Assembly (NCBI GenBank): GCA_905216045.1
Contig: CAJMSL010000102.1
Coordinates: forward strand, 1-7,049
Origin: an uncultured bacterium
GTDB lineage: Bacteria > Actinomycetota > Coriobacteriia > Coriobacteriales > Coriobacteriaceae
Direction of reading: 5' to 3'
DNA length: 7,049 bases
Part shown: piece by piece, positions 1-5,035 of the stretch
How positions within the stretch are numbered: the first letter of the stretch is position 1
Layout: every line of letters starts with the position of its first letter
Translations under genes and position numbers: made by a program
The notes under the pieces: generated by a model
Told to the model about the DNA's origin: nothing
The model's database searches: none
What the model saw: only the letters and a program-made list of their open reading frames with translations

Positions 1-3
1 CCT

Positions 4-39
4 AGTTGCCGCAAACAGTCCGTATTTCACCGCAACTGC
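4..39 (+). repeat. Short dispersed repeat, left copy
   Basis: Bases 14-39 match 2799-2824 at 25 of 26 positions; the only difference is G22 versus C2807. The same sequence appears inverted at 2756-2779. This copy lies 15 bases beyond the yqeC stop codon, on its downstream side. Only a 6-base terminal inverted repeat (AGTTGC at 4-9, GCAACT at 32-37) is visible, so it may be a version of the 67-bp element at 2756-2822 that lost one arm, or its other arm may lie outside the window. It could belong to a REP or MITE-like family or serve as a 3' mRNA structure. No T-tract typical of an intrinsic terminator is seen. Confidence 0.7.
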
Positions 40-53
40 GGAGATGGGGCCGG

Positions 54-788
54 CTACCTGAGGCTGGTGGCGACGATGGGACGGTCGAGGGCTGCCTGGA
101 AGCGATCGGCCATCGTGGGGTCGCTGAGCGTGTCGACTTGGTTGAGCATGATGCGGGCATTGTTGAGGTTCAGCATCCGCAGCTCGGCATTGAGCACCAT
201 GGCGACGCGCTCTGGGGTGGCAGTGTCGGTGGGCTCGCGGCCGCAACGCTCGCAAAAGAGCTCGGGGCGGTGGACGGCTTCGTTGATGGGCTTGCCGAGT
301 CCCGAGGCGCCGACGATCCAGACGATGTTGACCGTGCCAAAGGGAATCACCGGCTCCCAGGCGGCGTGCGCCTTGAGCGGGAGCCGCTTGCTGCCGTCCG
401 CCTCGGCCAGGACGTAGTCAAAGCGCTGCGCCAGCTGGTCGAGCGGCTCGGCAGGGGAGGAGAGCTTGCCCGTCTGGGGGTCCAAGACACCTGTCTGGCA
501 GATGCTTCCCCGTACAAGCCCCGCGCAGGCCTCGCAGGTGCAGCCTGGGGCATGTGGGGCACCTGGCTTCCAAGGCGCGGCGTCCAGGCGACGGCTCGAC
601 CCGTCCCACGGCACGCCGGCGACGGGGAACATATGCGTGGTGGTACAGAGGAGCACGCGGCCGCCAGCGCGCATAAGCTCAAGGCCGAGCGTCTTTATCA
701 AGGTCGACTTGCCACCGCTGCCGATAATCGCGGTAATGCCCGGCTTGATCCTGAGCGCCGAGGCAAGATTGCCGCTAGCCGTTTCCAT
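54..788 (-). CDS. yqeC: Selenium-dependent molybdenum hydroxylase accessory protein YqeC
   Basis: This is a 244-residue cytoplasmic protein with no signal peptide or membrane segment. A P-loop-like GSGGKST lies at residues 23-29, followed by TTTHMFP at 49-55. The family hallmark EADGSKRLPLK is at 129-139, with EPVIP at 145-149 and GLGKPI at 163-168. Together these identify YqeC, a predicted nucleotide-binding protein found in genomes that make selenium-dependent molybdenum hydroxylases; its reaction is unknown. Two cysteine groups stand out: C83, C85 and C88 (with C97 nearby), and C179 and C182. They could bind a metal, but that is inference. The ATG at 788 is preceded by GGCGGTG, a modest ribosome binding site, and the P-loop follows at the expected distance. 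The gene is transcribed divergently from yqeB, its usual functional partner, across a shared control region. The length is normal and nothing is broken. Confidence 0.93.
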   Translation of the reverse strand: METASGNLASALRIKPGITAIIGSGGKSTLIKTLGLELMRAGGRVLLCTTTHMFPVAGVPWDGSSRRLDAAPWKPGAPHAPGCTCEACAGLVRGSICQTGVLDPQTGKLSSPAEPLDQLAQRFDYVLAEADGSKRLPLKAHAAWEPVIPFGTVNIVWIVGASGLGKPINEAVHRPELFCERCGREPTDTATPERVAMVLNAELRMLNLNNARIMLNQVDTLSDPTMADRFQAALDRPIVATSLR

Positions 789-801
789 CTGTTCACCGCC
801 G

Positions 802-807
802 TATAAT
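802..807 (+). promoter_or_regulatory. Possible -10 box for the yqeB-xdhC transcript
   Basis: A perfect TATAAT lies in the AT-rich yqeC-yqeB spacer, 83 bases before the yqeB start codon. No good -35 hexamer sits 16-18 bases upstream (CCGTTT at 779-784 is poor), so an activator or another promoter may be involved. The overlapping minus-strand TATTAT (808-803) would start an almost leaderless yqeC message; other AT-rich hexamers at 818-825 fit yqeC better. The assignment rests on sequence alone. Confidence 0.4.
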
Positions 808-834
808 ACTGTGATAATAAATAATCATCAGAGT
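808..834. promoter_or_regulatory. 27-bp imperfect dyad, candidate operator between yqeC and yqeB
   Basis: Bases 808-834 form an odd-length palindrome centred on A821. Ten of its 13 base pairs match; the exceptions are 811/831, 816/826 and 819/823. The half-site reads ACTnTGATnAT. It directly abuts the TATAAT box at 802-807 and lies between two divergent genes of one pathway, which is where a shared regulator would bind. It does not resemble the ModE molybdate-responsive site as I know it. The binding protein is unknown, and the high A+T content makes chance symmetry possible. Confidence 0.4.
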
Positions 835-849
835 AGCGGTCTAACCGCT
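835..849. promoter_or_regulatory. Short perfect dyad, 6+3+6, upstream of yqeB
   Basis: AGCGGT (835-840) and ACCGCT (844-849) are exact inverted repeats around CTA. They begin one base after the larger dyad ends. In a yqeB transcript starting near 814 this would be a small stem-loop followed by TTTT (849-852), so it could be an operator half of a compound site or a weak attenuator. A 6-bp stem is short, and no function can be assigned from sequence. Confidence 0.3.
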
Positions 850-890
850 TTTGCTCTGCTCAAACCGTAGCACAGGGAGGTGCCCCGGGA

Positions 891-1685
891 ATGCTCGTTT
901 ATGTTCGCGGCGCCGGCGATATCGCCACGGGCGTCGCCGCTCGTTTGGTGCGCGCCGGCGTGTCGGTCGTTATGGCCGATATCGCGGTTCCCACGTGCAT
1001 CCGTCGCACAATCAGTTTTTGCGAGGCCATTCGCCTGGGCGAGGTCCAGGTCGAGGGCATTCGCGCTCGCTTGGCGCAGACGTCGGCAGAGGCGCTTGCA
1101 ATTACCGAGGCCGGAGACGTCGCCGTCGTGGTAGACCCCCAGGCCAAGATGCTCGACGAACTGAAACCCGCTGCCGTGGTCGACGCGATTCTGGCCAAGC
1201 GCAACTTGGGCACCACGCGCGATATGGCGCCTGTCGTCATCGCCGTGGGGCCGGGCTTTACCGCGCCGGTCGATTGCGATGCCGTGGTCGAGACCATGCG
1301 CGGGCATTTTCTCGGCCGTGTCATTACCCAAGGTTCGCCCCAACCCAACACGGGCGTGCCGGGCATTATCGCCGGCTATGGCAAGGAGCGCGTTATCCAC
1401 AGCCCCGCCGCCGGCGTGTTTCGGTCCGACCGTGCAATCGGCGACATCGTGAGCGCCGGAGACGTGATTGGCTACGCGGGCGATACGCCCATGTGCACGC
1501 AGATCGATGGCTGTCTGCGCGGGCTTTTGGCGAACGGCGTGCAGGTGACTGAGGGCTTTAAATGCGCCGATGTCGATCCGCGCGGCGACGCCAGCTATAT
1601 CAACTATATTTCGGACAAGGCGACGTCGGTCGGCGGCGGCGTGCTTGAGGCACTCGCTATGCTCACCGATGTCTTTAGAAGATAG
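891..1685 (+). CDS. yqeB: YqeB/EF2563-family selenium-dependent molybdenum hydroxylase system protein
   Basis: This 264-residue cytoplasmic protein has the features of the short YqeB (EF2563-like) family. A glycine-rich VRGAGDIATG segment at 5-14 resembles a dinucleotide-binding turn. It is followed by PTCIRRTISF at 34-43, VVDPQAKML at 80-88, VGPGF at 119-123, ETMRGH at 134-139, and GSPQPNTG at 148-155. YqeB is a marker of the selenium-containing variant of molybdenum hydroxylases; its exact step is not established. The ATG at 891 follows GGGAGG (875-880) by 10 bases and gives the usual family N-terminus. As I recall, the E. coli YqeB is about twice as long and includes an XdhC-like part; here that part is a separate neighbouring gene. 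The gene is divergent from yqeC and 9 bases ahead of xdhC, which implies co-transcription with xdhC. Confidence 0.93.
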   Translation: MLVYVRGAGDIATGVAARLVRAGVSVVMADIAVPTCIRRTISFCEAIRLGEVQVEGIRARLAQTSAEALAITEAGDVAVVVDPQAKMLDELKPAAVVDAILAKRNLGTTRDMAPVVIAVGPGFTAPVDCDAVVETMRGHFLGRVITQGSPQPNTGVPGIIAGYGKERVIHSPAAGVFRSDRAIGDIVSAGDVIGYAGDTPMCTQIDGCLRGLLANGVQVTEGFKCADVDPRGDASYINYISDKATSVGGGVLEALAMLTDVFRR

Positions 1686-1694
1686 AAGGCGGCA

Positions 1695-2738
1695 ATGGAA
1701 AAGCTCGATGTTGTGAATGCTGCGCTTGGCGCTCTGAAGGCTGGTAAGACGTGCGAGCTCGTGGTCGTGGCCGGTACGGCGGGGTCGTCGCCGCGCGGCG
1801 TGGGCGCCTGGATGGCCGTCTTTGCCGACGGTAGCCAAGCGGGCACTATCGGCGGCGGCAAGATCGAGCTCTTTGCGCTGGATGAGGCGCGCGAGCTGCT
1901 GGCCGCGGGGCAATCGCGTCTGGTCCGCTACACCATGGGCGGCGAGAACTCCGATACCGGCATGATCTGCGGCGGAGCCATCTGCCTGTGCTACCTGCAT
2001 CTGGATGCGACTCAGGTACCGTTGTTCCGGGAAATTGCCGACGTCTTGGTCTATCGGCGCATCGGCGACTTCGTCATTGACTTTAAGCCGTTTATCGCAA
2101 GCGCGCTCGAGGGCGATGTGGCCGGGTACCATGGCGAGCAATCGCGCCGCACCATTGCGGGCTGCCCCGGGCTTTCACTGGTGGAGGAGGGGAGTAAGGT
2201 CACCTACACCAACGCGGCCTCCGAGATTCCCGCGGCGCACATCGAGACGCTCTGCCCCGAGGGCCTGACCTATATCTTTGGCTGCGGCCACGTGGGCGCC
2301 GCGACGGCGCGGGTGCTTACGGCGGCGGGCTTTGCCGTCGTGGCGTGCGACGACCGCCCCGGCACGCTGACCCCCGATTGGGTGCCCGGTGTCTACGACC
2401 GTCGTCTGGTCGACTACAAGAGCCTGAGCAAGCAGTGCCCCATCGGCCCGCGCGACCTGGTGGTCGTCGCCACGGCGGGTCACAAGTCCGATATCGACGT
2501 GGTGATTCAGGCCATGCGCGCCAAGCCCGCCTATCTGGGCTGCCTGGGTTCGCGCCGCAAGACGGCCTTTGTGCGTGCCCGCCTGGAGCAGGAAGGCTTT
2601 ACGCAGGACCAGATCGACGAGCTGCACCTTCCGATCGGCGTTGCCATTCAGGCCGAGGACCCCGAGGAGATCGCCATCTCCATCGCCGCCGAGATGATCC
2701 GCCTGCGCCGCACCAAACTCGTCCCCCGCAAGCGCTAA
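1695..2738 (+). CDS. xdhC: XdhC/CoxI-family molybdenum cofactor insertion and maturation protein
   Basis: This 347-residue protein has two recognisable parts. The N-terminal XdhC/CoxI domain carries SSPRGVGAWM at 31-40, GTIGGGKIE at 50-58 and GMICGG at 89-94, including Cys92. The C-terminal Rossmann domain starts near residue 192 with FGCGHVG (195-201), the acidic DDRP (219-222), TAGHKSD (260-266) and LGSRRK (284-289). The ending PIGVAIQAEDPEEIAISIAAE is typical of the family, in which XdhC binds molybdenum cofactor, protects its sulfurated form and supports insertion into xanthine-dehydrogenase-type enzymes. Next to yqeB and yqeC, its client is probably a selenium-dependent hydroxylase; this is inference from context. 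Start ATG 1695 follows AAGGCGG and lies 9 bases after the yqeB stop. The exact orthologue (XdhC, PucA or a Se-specific paralogue) cannot be settled from sequence alone. Confidence 0.9.
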   Translation: MEKLDVVNAALGALKAGKTCELVVVAGTAGSSPRGVGAWMAVFADGSQAGTIGGGKIELFALDEARELLAAGQSRLVRYTMGGENSDTGMICGGAICLCYLHLDATQVPLFREIADVLVYRRIGDFVIDFKPFIASALEGDVAGYHGEQSRRTIAGCPGLSLVEEGSKVTYTNAASEIPAAHIETLCPEGLTYIFGCGHVGAATARVLTAAGFAVVACDDRPGTLTPDWVPGVYDRRLVDYKSLSKQCPIGPRDLVVVATAGHKSDIDVVIQAMRAKPAYLGCLGSRRKTAFVRARLEQEGFTQDQIDELHLPIGVAIQAEDPEEIAISIAAEMIRLRRTKLVPRKR

Positions 2739-2755
2739 TCGCATCCCCATCAATA

Positions 2756-2822
2756 AGTTGCGGTGAAATACGGATTGTTTAAGCCTGTTAGGCCGCCCAA
2801 CAGTCCCTATTTCACCGCAACT
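2756..2822. repeat. 67-bp palindromic repeat element downstream of xdhC
   Basis: The ends are perfect 15-bp inverted repeats (2756-2770 and 2808-2822). Pairing continues inwards to 2779/2799 with one C-C mismatch (2771/2807) and one T-G wobble (2775/2803), giving a 24-step stem. The 19-base loop contains its own 4-bp hairpin, GCCT-GTT-AGGC, at 2783-2793. The right arm is nearly identical to bases 14-39. The element begins 17 bases after the xdhC stop, so its RNA would form a large hairpin at the 3' end of the yqeB-xdhC message. There is no following T-tract. The form fits a REP/BIME-type or MITE-like dispersed palindrome; no transposase is present. Confidence 0.75.
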
Positions 2823-2824
2823 GC

Positions 2825-3049
2825 TTGTTGGGACCCATTTGTGCGGGGGAGTTGTGGAGTTGTGCAGGCAGACGAGGTTTTTCTGGAAATACACTCCCGA
2901 TGCGCGTATAGTACCGATTGTTTTGTCGGCTCCTGCTGCGTCGAGTCCAAACCGCGAAATGCCATGAGCGGCGCGGATGCAGCCAGGAGGCACGAGGACA
3001 ACCCATCGTGGCCACGCCCCGTGCTTAAAACCCCAAGAAGGAGTGAACA
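2825..3049 (+). other. Non-coding leader region before rplE
   Basis: This stretch has no convincing gene: open frames crossing it lack ribosome binding sites and family resemblance, and I find no remnant of rplX, the usual neighbour of rplE. It contains a possible -10 box at 2907-2912, an unused AGGAGG at 2985-2990, and a perfect 10-bp palindrome CGTGGCCACG at 3007-3016. CACGA (2991-2995) can pair with TCGTG (3006-3010), or alternatively GCACG (2990-2994) with CGTGC (3020-3024), so two competing folds are possible. It ends with the rplE ribosome binding site AAGGAG at 3038-3043. A leader regulated by a ribosomal protein is plausible but unproven. Confidence 0.5.
2883..2912 (+). promoter_or_regulatory. 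Possible promoter for the rplE-led ribosomal operon
   Basis: TATAGT at 2907-2912 resembles a sigma-70-type -10 box and sits about 138 bases before the rplE start. The best -35 candidate, CTGGAA at 2883-2888 with an 18-base spacer, is weak. Upstream DNA is locally T-rich. A promoter is expected here because the gene before it is unrelated and a large palindrome separates the two units, but that is contextual reasoning. Confidence 0.35.
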
Positions 3050-3607
3050 ATGGCAGAAGAGAAGTATGTGCCGCGTCTGAAGACCAAGTACAACAACGAG
3101 GTCAAGCAGCAGCTTCAGGACAAGTTCCAGTACGAGAACGTCATGATGATCCCCAAGTTTGAGAAGATCGTCGTGAACATGGGTGTCGGCGAGGCTGCTA
3201 CCGATTCCAAGGCCATCGACGGTGCCGTGCGCGACCTGCGCGCCATCACCGGCCAGCAGCCGATGATCACCCGTGCCCGCAAGTCCATCGCTACCTTCCG
3301 CCTGCGCGCTGGTATGCCGATTGGCTGCAAGGTTACCCTGCGTGGCGACCGTATGTGGGAGTTCTTCGATCGTCTGACCTCCGTCGCGATCCCCCGTATC
3401 CGCGACTTCCGCGGCATCTCCGCCAAGAGCTTCGACGGCCGTGGTAACTTCTCCATGGGCGTCACCGAGCAGCTCATCTTCCCCGAGATCGACTTCGACT
3501 CCGTCGATCACCAGCGTGGTATGGACATCACTTTCGTGACCACCGCCAACACCGATGAGGAGGCCAAGGCCCTTCTGGACGCCTTCGGTTTCCCGTTCAA
3601 GAAATAG
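3050..3607 (+). CDS. rplE: 50S ribosomal protein L5
   Basis: L5 binds 5S rRNA in the central protuberance of the large subunit and contacts the P-site tRNA and the small-subunit head. The 185-residue product has normal family length, with the signature KIVVNMGVGEA near residues 40-50, GQQPMITRARKSIATFRLRAG in the middle and the late segments DFRGIS and FPEIDFD. ATG 3050 follows AAGGAG (3038-3043) by 6 bases. In the canonical spc operon L5 follows rplN and rplX; here the gene upstream is xdhC, 311 bases away, so rplE appears to head its transcript. It is followed by a strong stem-loop before rpsZ. Codon use is strongly biased (nearly all lysines are AAG), as expected of a highly expressed gene. 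Confidence 0.99.
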   Translation: MAEEKYVPRLKTKYNNEVKQQLQDKFQYENVMMIPKFEKIVVNMGVGEAATDSKAIDGAVRDLRAITGQQPMITRARKSIATFRLRAGMPIGCKVTLRGDRMWEFFDRLTSVAIPRIRDFRGISAKSFDGRGNFSMGVTEQLIFPEIDFDSVDHQRGMDITFVTTANTDEEAKALLDAFGFPFKK

Positions 3608-3622
3608 GTTCACCTGCCCTAT

Positions 3623-3652
3623 AAGCGCCGTTCCCACAAGGGGGCGGCGTTT
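3623..3652 (+). terminator. Strong stem-loop between rplE and rpsZ (attenuator or processing site)
   Basis: Bases 3623-3635 pair with 3640-3652 through 13 consecutive steps, including three G-U wobbles, closing an ACAA loop at 3636-3639. The RNA hairpin would be very stable. No run of T follows (TTGGGG instead) and the downstream genes must be expressed, so it is more likely a partial terminator, an RNase or stability element, or a regulatory fold than a full terminator. It starts 16 bases after the rplE stop and ends 22 bases before the rpsZ ribosome binding site. Confidence 0.6.
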
Positions 3653-3686
3653 GGGGCGAACAATACTCTATGTGAGGAGGATATAA

Positions 3687-3872
3687 GTGGCTAAGACATC
3701 GATGATCGTCAAGTGCAATCGCAAGCAGAAGTTCTCTACTCGTGAGTACACGCGCTGCCAGCGCTGCGGCCGTCCGCACTCTGTGTACCGCAAGTTCGGC
3801 CTGTGCCGTGTCTGCTTCCGCGAGCTTGCACTCAAGGGCGAGCTTCCCGGCGTTAAGAAGGCCAGCTGGTAA
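3687..3872 (+). CDS. rpsZ: 30S ribosomal protein S14, zinc-binding type Z (rpsN/rpsZ)
   Basis: This 61-residue S14 is the short, zinc-dependent form. Cysteines at 24, 27, 40 and 43 form the two CxxC pairs of the zinc ribbon (CQRC and CRVC), flanked by arginine and lysine residues that bind 16S rRNA in the small-subunit head. The longer zinc-free form has about 100 residues and lacks these pairs. The start is GTG 3687, 6 bases after a strong GAGGAGG (3674-3680); no ATG fits better. Its position between rplE and rpsH is canonical. It is flanked on both sides by stem-loops with a shared stem sequence. Its zinc need means that a zinc-free paralogue elsewhere, if present, would probably be controlled by zinc limitation; none is visible here. 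Confidence 0.98.
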   Translation: MAKTSMIVKCNRKQKFSTREYTRCQRCGRPHSVYRKFGLCRVCFRELALKGELPGVKKASW

Positions 3873-3884
3873 GTCACTACCAGC
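3865..3884 (+). other. Stem-loop overlapping the rpsZ stop codon
   Basis: GCTGGT (3865-3870) is the exact inverted repeat of ACCAGC (3879-3884) with an 8-base loop. The TAA stop codon (3870-3872) lies partly in the stem, so ribosomes ending rpsZ translation would melt it. It could affect termination or mRNA stability; with only 6 pairs this is uncertain. Confidence 0.35.
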
Positions 3885-3929
3885 GTTTCAAGCATCAGTT
3901 TGGAACAGGGAAAACGCGCTAAAAAGGCT

Positions 3930-3948
3930 TTGCCGTTAAGGGCGGCGA
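3930..3948 (+). other. Stem-loop between rpsZ and rpsH
   Basis: TTGCCGTT (3930-3937) can pair with GGCGGCGA (3941-3948) using G-U wobbles, around a 3-base AAG loop. The core, GCCGTT paired with GGCGGC, is the same as in the stem at 3627-3632/3643-3648 on the other side of rpsZ. It lies 58 bases after the rpsZ stop and about 30 bases before the rpsH ribosome binding site. Its role is unknown. Confidence 0.4.
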
Positions 3949-3991
3949 AGAACCAAGAGCACGTGTTCATCAAGAACGAAGGAGAATCTGT

Positions 3992-4390
3992 ATGAACCTT
4001 ACAGACCCGATCGCAGATATGCTTACGCGCATCCGTAACGCTAACTCTGTGAACAAGGCCACGGTCTCCATGCCGAGCAGCAAGAAGCTCGTCGAGATCG
4101 CTCGTGTTCTGCACGAGGAGGGCTACATCGAGGGCTACGATGTCGAGGACACCGTTCCCCAGAAGACTCTGCACATCACGCTTAAGTATGGTCCCAAGAA
4201 GGCTAAGGTCATCAACGGCATCCGCCGCATTTCCAAGCCGGGCCTGCGTAAGTACACCGGCGTTGCCGACATGCCCCGCGTCCGCGGTGGCCTTGGTACT
4301 GCCATTATTTCCTCCAGCCATGGCGTCATGACCGACCGCGATGCTCGCAAGCACAACGTCGGCGGCGAGATCATCGCTTACGTCTGGTAA
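3992..4390 (+). CDS. rpsH: 30S ribosomal protein S8
   Basis: S8 binds the central domain of 16S rRNA and is a primary assembly protein of the small-subunit platform. In E. coli it also represses its own operon by binding mRNA around the start of rplE. The product has 132 residues, the usual length. It opens with TDPIADMLTRIRNA (4-17) and ends with the rRNA-binding signature SSSHGVMTDRDAR followed by GGEIIAYVW. ATG 3992 lies 7 bases after AAGGAG (3979-3984). The 119-base gap before it is the longest inside this operon and holds two stem-loops; whether S8 binds one of them cannot be judged without structure comparison. Confidence 0.99.
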   Translation: MNLTDPIADMLTRIRNANSVNKATVSMPSSKKLVEIARVLHEEGYIEGYDVEDTVPQKTLHITLKYGPKKAKVINGIRRISKPGLRKYTGVADMPRVRGGLGTAIISSSHGVMTDRDARKHNVGGEIIAYVW

Positions 4391-4423
4391 TTCGCTCGGT
4401 AGGTAGAAGGAAAGGAGATCACC

Positions 4424-4960
4424 GTGTCTCGTATCGGTAATAAGCCTGTCCAGATTCCCGCCGGAGTCGAAGTGGCAGTCAACGGCAACAACGTTGTCGT
4501 CAAGGGCCCCAAGGGCCAGCTCGAGCTCGATGTCTTTGAGAAGCTCGCTATCAACGTCGAGGACAACGTCCTCACTGTTTCCCGTCCCGACGACGAGCGT
4601 GAGACCCGTGCCCGCCACGGCCTCACCCGCGCCCTCATCCACAACATGGTTGTTGGCGTTTCCGAGGGCTTCGAGAAGAAGCTCGAGCTCGCCGGCGTCG
4701 GTTACCGCGTGCAGCAGAAGGGCAAGAACCACGAGTTCTCCCTGGGCTTCTCGCACCCCGTGATCGTCGAGGCTCCCGAGGGCATCACCTTCGAGGTTCC
4801 CGACAACACCCACGTGAACGTCAAGGGTATCAACAAGCAGCAGGTCGGTCAGATCGCCGCTGAGATCCGCGGCCATCGTCCTCCCGAGCCTTACAAGGGC
4901 AAGGGTATCCACTACGTTGGCGAGCACATCCGCCGCAAGCTGGGTAAGGCCGCCAAGTAG
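4424..4960 (+). CDS. rplF: 50S ribosomal protein L6
   Basis: L6 sits near the factor-binding region of the large subunit next to the sarcin-ricin loop. The product has 178 residues, normal for bacteria, with the two repeated L6 domains. The N-terminus is SRIGNKPVQIPAGV (2-15), and the C-terminal signature PEPYKGKGIHYVGEHIRRKLGK lies close to the end. The start is GTG 4424, 6 bases after AAGGAG (4412-4417); the family N-terminus supports this choice. The 33-base gap from rpsH contains only the ribosome binding region, so the two genes are closely coupled. Confidence 0.99.
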   Translation: MSRIGNKPVQIPAGVEVAVNGNNVVVKGPKGQLELDVFEKLAINVEDNVLTVSRPDDERETRARHGLTRALIHNMVVGVSEGFEKKLELAGVGYRVQQKGKNHEFSLGFSHPVIVEAPEGITFEVPDNTHVNVKGINKQQVGQIAAEIRGHRPPEPYKGKGIHYVGEHIRRKLGKAAK

Positions 4961-4985
4961 TCGTAACCGACTCACTCGCATAAGA

Positions 4986-5007
4986 CCAGCACCCCGTCAG
5001 GTGCTGG
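4986..5007 (+). other. Perfect stem-loop between rplF and rplR
   Basis: CCAGCACC (4986-4993) is the exact inverted repeat of GGTGCTGG (5000-5007), with a 6-base loop. A TTTTT run follows at 5019-5023, but 11 bases after the stem, too far for a classical intrinsic terminator. The stem ends 16 bases before the rplR ribosome binding site AGGAG (5024-5028). It may be an mRNA stability, processing or attenuation element. Confidence 0.5.
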
Positions 5008-5035
5008 CAAGATCAACCTTTTTAGGAGTTTACGT

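Noticed and set aside
6..806. 266-codon plus-strand open frame covering yqeC
   Set aside because: The minus-strand frame has strong YqeC motifs and a P-loop; the plus-strand product has none and runs through the repeat and the promoter region.
828..2141. 437-codon open frame on the minus strand opposite yqeB and xdhC
   Set aside because: It lies antisense to two clearly recognisable genes, has low-complexity Ala/Arg/His/Asp-rich content typical of GC-rich shadow frames, and matches no family I know.
14..2824. The repeats as a CRISPR array or phage attachment sites
   Set aside because: Only a few copies about 2.7 kb apart with genes between them, no regular spacers, and no integrase or cas gene in the window.
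2763..3080. Plus-strand open frame of 105 codons between xdhC and rplE
   Set aside because: It starts inside the palindrome, lacks a ribosome binding site, overlaps the start of rplE and resembles no protein family.
2807..3637. Minus-strand open frame of 276 codons opposite rplE
   Set aside because: It is an antisense shadow of the conserved rplE frame and ends inside the palindrome.
3623..3652. Full transcription terminator ending an rplE-only transcript
   Set aside because: The stem is strong, but no T-tract follows and essential genes in canonical order continue immediately without a clear new promoter.
3668..4981. 437-codon minus-strand open frame opposite rpsZ, rpsH and rplF
   Set aside because: It is the complement of three conserved ribosomal genes. 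Its Leu/Asp/Val-rich composition follows from their biased codons.
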